17,323 nucleotides of DNA. Source: CAYONM01 sp964405325 (GTDB lineage Bacteria > Planctomycetota > UBA11346). How positions within the stretch are numbered: position 1 is the stretch's first letter; the number at the start of each line of letters is the position of its first letter. Below the pieces are notes generated by a model. The model saw nothing but the letters and a program-made list of their open reading frames with translations. It had not been told where the DNA came from and did not search any database. The position numbers and the translations under genes are program-made. The stretch spans positions 1 through 17,323 of the forward strand of contig CAYONM010000059.1 in assembly GCA_964405325.1 (NCBI GenBank), in the 5' to 3' direction. This document shows, piece by piece, positions 8,264 to 15,949 of this stretch.

Positions 8264-8900
8264 ATGCACCACATGGTGGTTTTTCTTCAGTCCGTGTTGC
8301 TCTGCGGCGCGGCTACGTTTCTGTCGGCAGAGGTCGTTTCCCAGCCGGCCCCAGTAGACCTGGCGGCGGAATGGGGGGTGCCATTGGCGGTGGGCGGTCA
8401 GGGCTTCACCCGCGGTGGTCTCCCAGGGTCGCAGGTGCTGCCAGGTGGCTTGAACCGCAGCGTGATGGGGCACTCCGCTCAGTTGCGGTTGCGCTCGTAC
8501 TCGCCGCCAGACGCCGACGAACAGCGTTGCGACATGGACGTTGTCGTGCAGCAAAGGCAGCGCGATTTCCCGAACACCCTTCCAGCAGGAGGTGGCCACG
8601 GGCTGCCGTTGCCGAGCAACGGCGGTGTGGACGGCCGTATTGCAGTGGTCCCAGCAGCGCTGCTGGGTTGTCCGGCGTTCCAGCTGGCAGTAGGGGTGCC
8701 AGTGCTGGTTACGTTGCAGCAGCAGGGGCTGGTCGTCCGCATCTTATCGCGTCACCGGCGACGCTGCCGCCATGGGCCAAGCCGTCGGTATTTGCGCCGC
8801 TCTGGCGGCGCGGAACGAGGTCCTGCCGCAGCAGGTTCCTTTCGCCGAGGTGCGCGATGGCCTGGTCGGCCGAGGAGCAGTGCCGCTGGCGTCGTTGTGA
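8264..8900 (+). pseudogene. Disrupted secreted FAD-dependent oxidoreductase (signal peptide and C-terminus only)
   Basis: A strong AGGAGG site precedes ATG 8264, and the protein begins with a signal-peptide-like MHHMVVFLQSVLLCGAATFLSAEV. From about 8739 to the TGA at 8898-8900, in a different frame, the plus strand encodes YRVTGDAAAMGQAVGICAAL then AARNEVLPQQVPFAEVRDGLVGRGAVPLASL. This is the typical C-terminal end of FAD_oxidored (PF12831-type) enzymes: the 'GxAxAMGQAxGxxAAL' helix that closes the FAD site, and the final 'LxxxGAxL' segment. The several hundred residues expected between them are missing. The intervening 8340-8743 reads as another gene on the opposite strand. I infer one gene that lost its centre. 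That the signal peptide belonged to the same gene is plausible but unproven. Confidence 0.6.
8385..8743 (-). pseudogene. Inverted fragment of a regulator with PocR-like sensory domain
   Basis: On the minus strand, the frame starting just after a TAA (8744-8746) reads DDQPLLLQRNQHWHPYCQLE, then RRTTQQRCWDHCNTAVHTAV, then SCWKGVREIALPLLHDNVHV, then ATLFVGVW. The spacing Cys, Cys, Cys-W-x-G-V-x-E-I-x-x-P-L and the following hydrophobic strand ending in G match the PocR-type sensory domain that precedes the DNA-binding part of AraC-like regulators in many bacteria. No start codon with a ribosome site, no earlier residues and no helix-turn-helix follow, so both ends are missing. It stops at the FAD-oxidoreductase C-terminus on one side and runs into the antisense of the signal peptide on the other. 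The left boundary is approximate. Confidence 0.5.
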
Positions 8901-9231
8901 CAAAACAGGGATAGGAGCTTTTCTCGACGGAACCTTGCTCCATCTTCGTCATCGCGCCTTGCATCGGCCGCACGATACTGCGTTATTCGATATCCTTTTT
9001 GGCTGCTGACTGATTACTCCCCACCGATCGCCTGAATGCCATGTTCGACGAGATGGTCGTGATCGCCCGGCCGTATTTGTCGGGGTGGATGTTGATCAGA
9101 CCGGGCATTCATCCAACGGCGGTAAAAGCATACACCTTAGGCAACTGATGGCGTTTAGTTGTTCCATTGTTGGTGTAATGGCAGTAGAGTAAGAGCTAAA
9201 GAAAACGTTTGCCCTGACAAGGGGGCTGCCC
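8901..9231. other. Intergenic stretch, possible small remnant
   Basis: No convincing gene. A 41-residue minus-strand ORF at 8983-9108 reads MPGLINIHPDKYGRAITTIS and onward. Its composition looks protein-like, but there is no ribosome site, a stop immediately precedes it, and I cannot place the family. It may be another gene fragment, in line with the neighbouring scrambled locus. The promoter of the metalloprotease gene should lie in the right part of this stretch. Confidence 0.3.
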
Positions 9232-11310
9232 ATGCGCCGCGTACTTTTCTTGCTGATCATCCTAAGTGCTTTGGTCATCATACTTTGGTCGGAACAGAGC
9301 CGGCGTCGGTCAGCTATTCAGGTGTGGCAGCCACGTCTAGAAGCGCCACCACTGACCAGTCGGGCCGCAACCAACCTGGACCCGGTTGCATCACCGGCTG
9401 TCAGTGAGCAGGCAGCCAGCCGGGCTCCGCTCGCTGTTGATTCGGCTCCTGCGCTTGCTGTCCCGGCTTTCACCTGGGCTGGTCCGGCCTTGGCCGATGG
9501 TAGCCGACCCATTGCGTTGAGCCCCCGTTTGTTGGATCCCAGCGATCCCATCTGGCAGCAAGAGCCGGTTCGGATCCAGCTGCCGCTGGCCGACGGCACC
9601 AATCGAGTGATCGAGTTGGACGACCTGCGTCCGGCGGGGGTAAACGGGATCAGCGCCAGTGGCCGCTTGAGTGGTGTGGAACGCGATCATGTCAGCTTCG
9701 GTCGGCACGGTCAGGCTATAGCCCTGTCGGTGTTGGATCCCGAGGGTGGTGGTGCTTGGTCCATTACGACCAAGCGTGCAGGCGAGTACGCTTTTAGTTA
9801 TGATACGGTGGAGGAATTGCAGGAGGTGGTCGCCTGTCCTGATTGCGAACCCGAGCAGACCGGGCCAGTGAAGGCGGCTTTCAATCACACCTTCCATCAG
9901 GCCGCCGAGCCTTGGCAGCCCCTGGCGGCTTCGATCAATCACGATGATATCATCGAATTCGCCCTGCGTATTTTCGTCTCGCCCGATTTGGTGACCCGCC
10001 GTGGTTATGATACCATGGCTGCCGAATCGCTGAGCCATATAGCTTTCATGAACAATGCTTTCGATGGTACCGCCGGTTTGGAGCAGTTGGATGTCAGTTT
10101 GTTGGCGACGGTGGTCGCGGATGGCTTTGATGAACAGAGTGATTATCAAGGCGATCTCGAGACATTTGGGCAGTTGCTGCATGATCGCTACGGTGCGCCG
10201 ATCACCTCGCAGAAAGTGGTCCGTTGGTCAAATCATCGCAATTACGTCGGCTGTCATGACAGCATGCTTCTGCACGATAAGTCCTTCAGCGGCATCGTCG
10301 GTTTGGCCTGGGTCACGCAGACTCCAGCGGTGGGTACCGGCCGCTACAGCAGTACCACCAAGGGCAGCATCCTCGTGGCGCATGAATTGGGGCATAACTT
10401 CGGTTCCGGCCACACCTCCGACAATACGATCATGTCTTCCAATTCTTGGAACACCACGGTTTTCGGCAGCAGTTCCAAAGACCAGATGGTGCCACAATTC
10501 AATAATTTCCCCATTGGATCTTTTATCTTGCCGATCCCGGATGTGACGGTGGATGGTGCCGGTAGCACCGGTCCGGTGCCCTATTTCATCGCCGGTACCG
10601 AGGACGCGATCAGTGTCAGCGTGACGGCTGATTCCGACAACGAGGCTCTGATTGCCGACGAGAGCCTGGTGTTGAGCGGCAGCGGCAAGGTACGCTACGT
10701 TGAAGGCGTGTTGCAGCTGGATGCCACCGGCGATGCGACCATTACCCTGACCGTGACGATTGATGGTATGGATTATACCCAGGACATCGCGGTGTCGGTA
10801 CTAAACAACAGCAGCAGCGTTGGCGAGATAGCCTGGACTCAGGTCCAGCTGGCGGTGGTAGAGACGGTTGGCACTGCGCAACTGGAGGTTGCCCGGATTG
10901 GTGGGGCAGTTGGACCGGCGGGTGTGCATTGGAGCCTGCTCCCTGGTACTGCCGAGTTTGGTGCCGATGTGGTAGCAGCCGAAGGCGATGTCACCTGGGA
11001 AGATGGCGAATCCGGGAGTCGGTACATTGGCATCGATATTGTCAATGACGTGGTCTACGAAGGTGATGAACAATTGACGGTGAAGTTGACCGGCGTCAGT
11101 GGCGCCAGTCTTGGATCGGATCAGATAGCACTGTGGATCATTGATGACGATGTGCCCACTCGACGCATCGAAGTGACATCGCAGGTCGGTTATGCCTGGA
11201 GCCTTGCTGGCGTTTTGGGTGCAGAGCAGGATGCGAAGGTCGTTTTTGACGGTCTCGATCCGGAAGTATCGCATCTGCTGCAGCTGGACGTGCTGAACGA
11301 AGATAATTGA
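9232..11310 (+). CDS. Membrane-anchored or secreted zinc metalloprotease (M12-type) with Calx-beta-like domain
   Basis: 692 residues. An N-terminal hydrophobic segment (RRVLFLLIILSALVIILW, residues 2-19) is a signal anchor or signal peptide. A pro-region of about 200 residues follows, then a metzincin catalytic domain. HELGHNFGSGH at 384-394 gives the three zinc ligands His384, His388 and His394 with the catalytic Glu385, and IMSS with Met401 fits the Met-turn. This is the reprolysin/adamalysin-like pattern of family M12. A beta-rich region follows. Within it, about 535-645 (VETVGTAQLEVARIGG, DVTWEDGESGSRYIGIDIV, YEGDEQLTVKL, IALWIIDDD) is a Calx-beta-like repeat that probably binds calcium. 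The extreme C-terminus is short with no sorting signal I recognise. A purine-rich AAGGGGG site precedes the ATG. Cleavage of extracellular proteins is the expected role; the substrate is unknown. Confidence 0.85.
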   Translation: MRRVLFLLIILSALVIILWSEQSRRRSAIQVWQPRLEAPPLTSRAATNLDPVASPAVSEQAASRAPLAVDSAPALAVPAFTWAGPALADGSRPIALSPRLLDPSDPIWQQEPVRIQLPLADGTNRVIELDDLRPAGVNGISASGRLSGVERDHVSFGRHGQAIALSVLDPEGGGAWSITTKRAGEYAFSYDTVEELQEVVACPDCEPEQTGPVKAAFNHTFHQAAEPWQPLAASINHDDIIEFALRIFVSPDLVTRRGYDTMAAESLSHIAFMNNAFDGTAGLEQLDVSLLATVVADGFDEQSDYQGDLETFGQLLHDRYGAPITSQKVVRWSNHRNYVGCHDSMLLHDKSFSGIVGLAWVTQTPAVGTGRYSSTTKGSILVAHELGHNFGSGHTSDNTIMSSNSWNTTVFGSSSKDQMVPQFNNFPIGSFILPIPDVTVDGAGSTGPVPYFIAGTEDAISVSVTADSDNEALIADESLVLSGSGKVRYVEGVLQLDATGDATITLTVTIDGMDYTQDIAVSVLNNSSSVGEIAWTQVQLAVVETVGTAQLEVARIGGAVGPAGVHWSLLPGTAEFGADVVAAEGDVTWEDGESGSRYIGIDIVNDVVYEGDEQLTVKLTGVSGASLGSDQIALWIIDDDVPTRRIEVTSQVGYAWSLAGVLGAEQDAKVVFDGLDPEVSHLLQLDVLNEDN

Positions 11311-11566
11311 CGTTTTCCAATAAAGCGCGGTAGGGGACAGATCCTGCGATTCCGCCCGCGAACCTACCGGCGAAGCGTGTTGGGGGGCAGGGGTGTGACC
11401 GTGACCTGCTGTCGCCGAGCGACCGCTTAACGGGCCATCTCCGACGCAGCCCCGTTGGGCTGGTGTTCTCTCAATGCAACATGGTCGTATAAGTATATAT
11501 GTTGCCATGCACTAATACTGACACTCCAACAACTTGCACGGAATCCCCGCCTACCAAACCCGCATC
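11311..11566. other. Intergenic stretch beside a transposase remnant
   Basis: About 256 nt without a gene. It holds an inverted repeat, CGGTAGG (near 11329) with CCTACCG (near 11363), surrounding a GGGGACAGATCCTGCGATTC stretch. From memory, similar GGGGACAGA motifs often accompany Y1-type REP-associated transposases, though I could not check this. A small hairpin, CAGCCC/GGGCTG with a CGTT loop, is near 11447-11462. No classical terminator for the metalloprotease gene was identified. Confidence 0.35.
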
Positions 11567-11820
11567 TCAACCGCGTTCAACGAGCTGTTCTCCAGCAAAC
11601 AGCCCACAGCGATTCTGCATCCAGCGCAGCCCGCGTCTGCCAGCCTCAAGCGCCCGCGAAGCCAAGCGCCCAACAGCCGATCCAAGAAACTGCCGGAACC
11701 CAAACATACAGGTCAGCCAATTCTCAAGATCTCTATCCAATCGTTGTAGGATCGGTGTCAGTTCAGGAGGAATCCCCCCTCGCTTGCCGGATACCAATAC
11801 CCGACCTGAGTATTTCGATC
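11567..11820 (-). pseudogene. C-terminal remnant of a REP-associated (Y1-type) transposase, copy A
   Basis: The minus-strand frame encodes GRVLVSGKRGGIPPELTPIL, QRLDRDLENWLTCMFGFRQF and GRRGLRWMQNRCGLFAG (homologous core 11591-11806). The pattern GRxxxxxKRGxIPxxLxPIL-x-RL-(8-10)-W matches what I know of the C-terminal part of IS200-like Y1 transposases of the REP-associated (RAYT) group. The catalytic N-terminal half with its HUH and Tyr motifs is absent. By eye about two thirds of 71 residues match copy B at 15686-15901, which lies on the other strand. The frame continues to a Met at 11887, but those extra residues are unlike the family and overlap the start of a small plus-strand ORF. I call it a fragment, not a working gene. 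Confidence 0.6.
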
Positions 11821-11860
11821 GGAGTTTAGAATAGACGTAGATTGGAGCAGGAAGCGTCTC

Positions 11861-12049
11861 ATGAGCGCACACACGAGCCCCCGACACTGGCTGCGCCGCA
11901 GCCTCGACGGCATCTGGGACAGCATCCGCTTGTTCGGAGCCGCTGAATGCGGCGCCTGTCCGGATGACGAGGCCCCAAGCAAGCGACGAGCCACCACAAA
12001 CACCGCGCAGCGCCGTCCGACCACCGGCATGCAGGTGGCCCCCGGCTGA
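11861..12049 (+). CDS. Small hypothetical protein with its own terminator
   Basis: A 62-residue ORF, MSAHTSPRHWLRRSLDGIWD followed by SIRLFGAAECGACPDDEAPS and a basic, Thr-rich tail. GCAGGAAG stands about 9 nt before the ATG. A very strong terminator begins 24 nt after the stop and points in the same direction. I recognise no family. The first half could form an amphipathic helix and has two cysteines spaced CGAC. Support comes from the ribosome site and terminator pairing rather than from homology. It could also be the host-side remainder of a gene interrupted by the adjacent transposase remnant. Confidence 0.45.
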   Translation: MSAHTSPRHWLRRSLDGIWDSIRLFGAAECGACPDDEAPSKRRATTNTAQRRPTTGMQVAPG

Positions 12050-12072
12050 TGCCGTGCTTGGAACCTGACACC

Positions 12073-12103
12073 AGAGACCGCCGCTGATTCAGCGGCGGTC
12101 TCT
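12073..12103 (+). terminator. Strong intrinsic terminator
   Basis: AGAGACCGCCGCTG (12073-12086) pairs perfectly with CAGCGGCGGTCTCT (12090-12103) over 14 bp with an ATT loop, followed by TTGTT. It sits between the 62-residue plus-strand ORF and the converging GH94-like gene. The T residues are on the plus side, so it mainly serves the small ORF, though the stem could also slow minus-strand transcription. Confidence 0.8.
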
Positions 12104-12143
12104 TTGTTGGGAGGCTCCGAACCGCAGACCACAGAGGGCGCGG

Positions 12144-14285
12144 TCACCTGTCGCTGCCGTCCTCCCGCTGCAGTTGCAGCCAGATCTGCAGGGGCCAGGC
12201 ATGGGCGTGGGCGCAGAAGTGCGGGAAGGGTGCTACGTAAGCGATGCGGGTGGTACCGGGGGTCTGGGTGCTGCCCTGGTAGGCCCAGGTGATATCGCTC
12301 TGGGACCAGAGGCCGATCCACTGCCGGGGCTCGCGCTCGGCGCGCCGGCGCAGGCTCAGGCGCTCGAAGCCTTCGCGCGCTGCCGCCGGATCGATGGTCA
12401 TCAGATTGCTGATGAAGTGCCCGCTCCAGGCGTACCAGACCATGCCGCAGCGGTGCCGCCCGGCGCCCTCGCGCAGGCGCACGCCGAAGGGCTCATCATC
12501 CCAGATGCGGGGTTTCACCGCCTGCCAGATGGCCTGCCGCTGCGCCGGATCGCGCTTGGGATCGCCGATCAGGAAGGCCTGCGGCATGCAGAAGGCATCG
12601 TCGTCGCCCAGGACCTCGTCACCGACGCGTCCGCGAGGACACCAGGACCGACCGTCCAATTCGCGATCCAGCGCCCGGCGCAGGGCGGCGGCATGGTCGC
12701 CGGCGGCACGGACCAGCTCCGCCGCCGGCGCATGCGCGCCCAGCACGGCCACCAGGCGGTCCAGGACGTGGATCGCCATGCCGGTGTTGACGTGACTCTC
12801 GCCGTTGAAGACCTGGGGATAGCGCAGGTGGTCGAAGGCATGATGCAGGGTGTCGCTGATGTCCGAGAACAGGATCCGGACCAGGCCATTCGCCCCCACG
12901 TGCACCACGTCGCGCAGATAGCGGACCCAGCGCGCGACGCGATCGAGCACCGTGCCGCTGGCGCTGCAGCCGCAGGGGAAGAAGGGATCACACTCGTCCA
13001 GGCAGGCCAGATCACCACTCCGCTCCAGGTACTCCACCAGGAGCAACAGCGCGAAAAGCTGGTTGTCGCTTTTCTGATCGCAGCCCAGCGGCACCAGACC
13101 GGCACCCTCGTCGGTATGCTGGATGCGACCGGTGGGTTCGGTGTGGCGGCACAGATAGCGCAGCACCGAACGCGCCAGATCCGGATCGTAGCTGCAGGCC
13201 GGCAGGGCGTGCATGGCGTGGTCGCGGGTCACAGCGGCGACGCCGACGCCGTATTCGTACAGGGTCCCCTGGGGAATGAAGGTACAGCCATAGCGGGTAT
13301 CCCAGGTGGCCATGGCATGCAGCACGTAGGCATGCCATTGCAGTTCCCCGCCGGTGGCATCGTCGGCCGTGTCAAAAGACGGCAGACGCTCGGCCCAGGC
13401 GCGCTGCAATTCGGCGACCGGGCGGTCGATGCGCGCCAGGGTTCGTGACCAGGGCATTTCCGGGTCCGACCAGCCGACGATGACGCGGCAGCAACGCTCC
13501 TCGCCGGGCTGCAGGCGCAGGCTCCAACGCGCCAGCAACCAGACTCCTTCCTCGTCGATAGGCTCCTGTTCCAGGACCGCGTCCGAACTGGACAGCTGCA
13601 GCAGCGCCGGGCGGGCATCGGCTTGCGCCCAGAGGCCATCGCCATCAAAGACCAGATCGGTCTCGGGCGCGGGGTGGAAGGCGGCGCGGGCATGGCCTGC
13701 GGCGATGCTGGCGCTGACCGGATAGCGACAGAACTGACGCCCCTGCGGCGGATTGCACCAATTGGCGACGTGAAAACGCGCGCCGATGCCTTCCTCCAGG
13801 TGCAGCTCACGGGGATGCGCACCCTCGTTGCGCAGGCGGATTTCCACGATCGCCGCCGGTATCCGGTCCGCGGCGTCCTGGCTCGGCGCGGTGATCAGGT
13901 CGCGCTGCACCTGGATGCCATCGCGCCGCTGCTGCCAGCACGCCCAGCCGCAGCCGAAACGAGCCACGGCGGAGCCGTCGAGCAGATCATGATCCACACC
14001 GTCCAGCCGCAGCCGACTACGGCAGGCGCGGCCGGTGACCCGCTCGCTGCCATCGTGATTCAGGCGCACGAAACCACGTTCGGTATGCAGCAGCTGATAG
14101 CTTCCGCTGGCATGCGGGAAGAGGGTCAGCCCGTAGTTGCCGACGATGGACCAGGGATCGGTTTCCAGGCGCGGCTCATGGGCCTCGGGCGGATAGTGCC
14201 AGGGTCCCTGATGCAGCAATTCGAACGCCGGTAGATCGGCGACATCCCGCTGCCAACGCAGCTGGCCTTCGGCTTCCCACAACAT
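12144..14285 (-). CDS. GH94-like (cellobiose phosphorylase-type) six-hairpin glycoside enzyme
   Basis: 713 residues. AAGGAG lies 6 nt before the ATG at 14285; the upstream in-frame GTG at 14306 places that site inside the gene, so I reject it. The N-terminal 300 residues are a beta-sandwich (NYGLTLFPHASGSYQLLH resembles the opening of GH94 enzymes). The C-terminal part is an alpha/alpha barrel with TRDHAMHALPACSYDPDLAR, LRYLCRHTEPTGRIQH, CDQKSDNQLFALLLLVEYLE, and a Cys-rich segment DECDPFFPCGC. NGLVRILFSDISDTLHHAF sits where GH94 enzymes have their catalytic 'DWND'; Asp475 and Asp478 are candidates for the acid. It lacks a signal peptide, so it would be cytoplasmic. It may be a phosphorylase of a beta-linked disaccharide or a related hydrolase; the family fit is by layout only. 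The divergent AraC gene is probably its regulator. Confidence 0.7.
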   Translation of the reverse strand: MLWEAEGQLRWQRDVADLPAFELLHQGPWHYPPEAHEPRLETDPWSIVGNYGLTLFPHASGSYQLLHTERGFVRLNHDGSERVTGRACRSRLRLDGVDHDLLDGSAVARFGCGWACWQQRRDGIQVQRDLITAPSQDAADRIPAAIVEIRLRNEGAHPRELHLEEGIGARFHVANWCNPPQGRQFCRYPVSASIAAGHARAAFHPAPETDLVFDGDGLWAQADARPALLQLSSSDAVLEQEPIDEEGVWLLARWSLRLQPGEERCCRVIVGWSDPEMPWSRTLARIDRPVAELQRAWAERLPSFDTADDATGGELQWHAYVLHAMATWDTRYGCTFIPQGTLYEYGVGVAAVTRDHAMHALPACSYDPDLARSVLRYLCRHTEPTGRIQHTDEGAGLVPLGCDQKSDNQLFALLLLVEYLERSGDLACLDECDPFFPCGCSASGTVLDRVARWVRYLRDVVHVGANGLVRILFSDISDTLHHAFDHLRYPQVFNGESHVNTGMAIHVLDRLVAVLGAHAPAAELVRAAGDHAAALRRALDRELDGRSWCPRGRVGDEVLGDDDAFCMPQAFLIGDPKRDPAQRQAIWQAVKPRIWDDEPFGVRLREGAGRHRCGMVWYAWSGHFISNLMTIDPAAAREGFERLSLRRRAEREPRQWIGLWSQSDITWAYQGSTQTPGTTRIAYVAPFPHFCAHAHAWPLQIWLQLQREDGSDR

Positions 14286-14361
14286 GCTCGACTCCTTTTC
14301 CGTCACTGTAGTTCGGGCGCCTCCCCGCTCTAGACGGCCATTCCCGTTGGAGGTAGCCTAT
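14286..14361. promoter_or_regulatory. Divergent promoter region between the GH94-like and AraC genes
   Basis: About 76 nt separates the two divergent starts, so both promoters must lie here or extend into the coding ends. It holds the AAGGAG site of the GH94-like gene near 14292-14297 (minus) and GGAGGT at 14349-14354 (plus). I could not assign confident -10/-35 boxes. The layout suits an AraC regulator acting on its neighbour and on itself. Confidence 0.4.
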
Positions 14362-15165
14362 TTGGGCATCATGAACTATTTCGACGACCTGCGCTTCCTG
14401 GCCGGCGACATCGCCCCCCGCTGCCAATCACGGCTGCATCGGGCGCACTTTGCGCATTATGCCGTACAGCTGATCCTGGCCACGCCGGAACACGACATGG
14501 TCTTCGCCAAGGATGATCGGGCCCTGCAACGGATCACGAGTCCGCAGCTCTGCTGGCATCACCCCGGCGCCCTGTACAGCTATCGCCCCCGCAGTGCCCA
14601 CGGCTGTTGGCTGCATTGCTGGGTGGCCTGCACAGGCGCGCGTGCCCACCGCCTGGTGCTGCAAGGCTTGGAGCCCTTGAGCGACAATGGTCTGCTGCCG
14701 CTGCCGGCCCGGGAACCGGCCTACGGTCTGTTCCGACGCCTGATCTCCTTGCAGCGTTCCGGCCACAGCGGCGATCAGGCCGAGGCCTGCCTGCTGCTGG
14801 AACAGCTGCTGCTGCTGGCCCTGCGCAGCCATGGTAGTCAGCGGGAAGATCCACACGGTCTGTATGCCCTGGCCGGCCGCATCGATCGCGAGCCGGCGGC
14901 GGCGGTCGACTTCCAGCAGGAGGCCGCCCATCGCGGTTGGAGCCAGGACCATTTCCGCCGCCGCTTCCGTCAGCTCCTCGGCCGCAGCCCGCACGATTAC
15001 CTGCTCGACCGCCGGCTGCAGGCTGCCGCCACCGCGCTCCGCAGCGACACCAGCCCCATCGCCAGCATTGCTGCCGCCTGCGGCTTCAGCGATCGCCGTC
15101 ACTTCGCCCGATTGTTCCGCAAGCGCCTGGGCAGCAGCCCGCGCGCCTTTCGTCACGGCCGTTGA
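14362..15165 (+). CDS. AraC family transcriptional regulator
   Basis: 267 residues from the TTG at 14362, which has GGAGGT at 7-nt spacing. The ATG at 14371 (264 residues) is the alternative but is 16 nt from that site. The N-terminal part (about 1-165) carries an effector-binding beta-barrel like those of sugar-responsive AraC regulators, with HFAHYAVQLILATP and HHPGALYSYRPRS. The C-terminal part has the two helix-turn-helix motifs: AAHRGWSQDHFRRRFRQLLG with SPHDYLLDRRLQAAATAL, then SPIASIAAACGFSDRRHFAR and LFRKRLGSSPRAFR, the standard AraC signature. It is divergent from the GH94-like enzyme and probably activates it in response to a sugar. Confidence 0.9.
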   Translation: MGIMNYFDDLRFLAGDIAPRCQSRLHRAHFAHYAVQLILATPEHDMVFAKDDRALQRITSPQLCWHHPGALYSYRPRSAHGCWLHCWVACTGARAHRLVLQGLEPLSDNGLLPLPAREPAYGLFRRLISLQRSGHSGDQAEACLLLEQLLLLALRSHGSQREDPHGLYALAGRIDREPAAAVDFQQEAAHRGWSQDHFRRRFRQLLGRSPHDYLLDRRLQAAATALRSDTSPIASIAAACGFSDRRHFARLFRKRLGSSPRAFRHGR

Positions 15166-15246
15166 GGGATAGAGAAAGATAACTGCCAAGCACATATATA
15201 TCTGGACACAGTGCAGAAAGAAAGCTGAGAAAGAAAGCTAGAAAAG
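15166..15246. other. AT-rich stretch with 12-bp tandem repeat
   Basis: Past the AraC stop, the 12-nt AGAAAGAAAGCT occurs twice (15215-15226 and 15228-15239). A GAAAAGAATAGTAA stretch follows that is nearly the inverse of the sequence at 15971-15985. I read this as the left edge of a mobile element remnant rather than a gene or terminator. Confidence 0.4.
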
Positions 15247-15476
15247 AATAGTAACTACTCAGGTCCATCGGGCATGAGTAGTTACCGGCCTTATTCGGGG
15301 CCCCATCGCCAGCGATGGGGTCTGGCGCCGAGTGGTGTTGGGCGGATACAATCGGCGTAGCCGATCCGCCCACGCCTGAATCTGCACGCAGATTCAGGCG
15401 AACCACGACAAAGCCAGAGGGGTAGGTTCTCGCCAAGCGAGAACCGTAGGGGCGAAGCCCCTGAGTAGTTACTATT
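15247..15476. repeat. Array of six hairpins enclosed by a 15-bp perfect inverted repeat
   Basis: Outer arms: AATAGTAACTACTCA (15247-15261) and its exact complement (15462-15476). Inside, in order, are these hairpins. (1) GTAACTACTCA 15251-15261 with 15275-15285, 11 bp. (2) CCCCATCG 15301-15308 with 15313-15320. (3) TGGGCGGAT 15339-15347 with 15364-15372, with an inner CGGC/GCCG. (4) CGCCTGAATCTG 15373-15384 with 15389-15400, 12 bp. (5) GGTTCTCG 15425-15432 with 15438-15445. (6) AGGGGC 15448-15453 with 15457-15462. The TGAGTAGTTAC motif occurs three times. Arrays of palindromes next to a REP-associated transposase are a known arrangement. Alternatively the array forms a structured RNA. Confidence 0.75.
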
Positions 15477-15514
15477 TATTTACGCAGCCTAAGGCGGTTC
15501 GAGCGGCAGCACGC

Positions 15515-15949
15515 TTGCGAAGTTCGGGCGCATCGGAACAGGCGACGGCGGTATTGCGCAAGGCTGGTATCGATGGCCGGCGCGGCGATGCCGATCGCGC
15601 TAGCTGGCTGACTCCCATTGTGTGCTGCGAGGCGAATGGGTCGCCGCTCTCGCTGGATGACTATCTGACGCTGGTCGATCGCACCGGGCGGATTATCCGC
15701 GAGGGCAAGCGCGGTAGCATTCCGGCGGATCTGTTGCCGATCCTGCGGCGACTGGATATCGATATCGACAACTGGGTTGCCTGCATGCTCGGCTGGCGGC
15801 AGTTTCTGGGCGCGGCTGTGGGTGGTGTGGCGGCACGTATGGCTGAGGCGACCCGGCGTGGTATGCAGTGGGTTCAGAATCGTTGTGGGCTGTTTGCTGG
15901 CCCCCGGCCACGTCAGGCCCGAGCTAAGTTGTTGGCAGCTCTTGGATAG
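15515..15949 (+). pseudogene. C-terminal remnant of a REP-associated (Y1-type) transposase, copy B
   Basis: The open frame reads SLDDYLTLVDRTGRIIREGK, RGSIPADLLPILRRLDIDID, NWVACMLGWRQFLGAAVGG and RRGMQWVQNRCGLFAG (core 15686-15901). 'LxxxDYLxLVDxTGRxxRxxKRGxIPxxLxPIL' is, to my knowledge, a hallmark of the C-terminus of RAYT-type Y1 transposases. The HUH and catalytic Tyr region that should lie before it is absent, and the frame runs open into the hairpin array without a convincing start. At best a 144-residue truncated protein could be made from TTG 15515. It is the longer of the two copies in this window. If functional, it would have lost catalysis. Confidence 0.6.

Noticed and set aside
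8191..9009. 272-residue plus-strand ORF in the scrambled locus
   Set aside because: Arg/Ala-rich frame without motifs. The FAD-oxidoreductase C-terminus on this strand lies in a different frame.
12174..13448. 424-residue plus-strand ORF across the GH94-like gene
   Set aside because: A shadow frame: repetitive Ala/Gly/Gln/Asp composition and no ribosome site, while the minus-strand protein has coherent enzyme motifs.
15247..15476. CRISPR array
   Set aside because: The palindromes all differ from one another and there are no regularly spaced identical direct repeats, so this is a hairpin array and not CRISPR.
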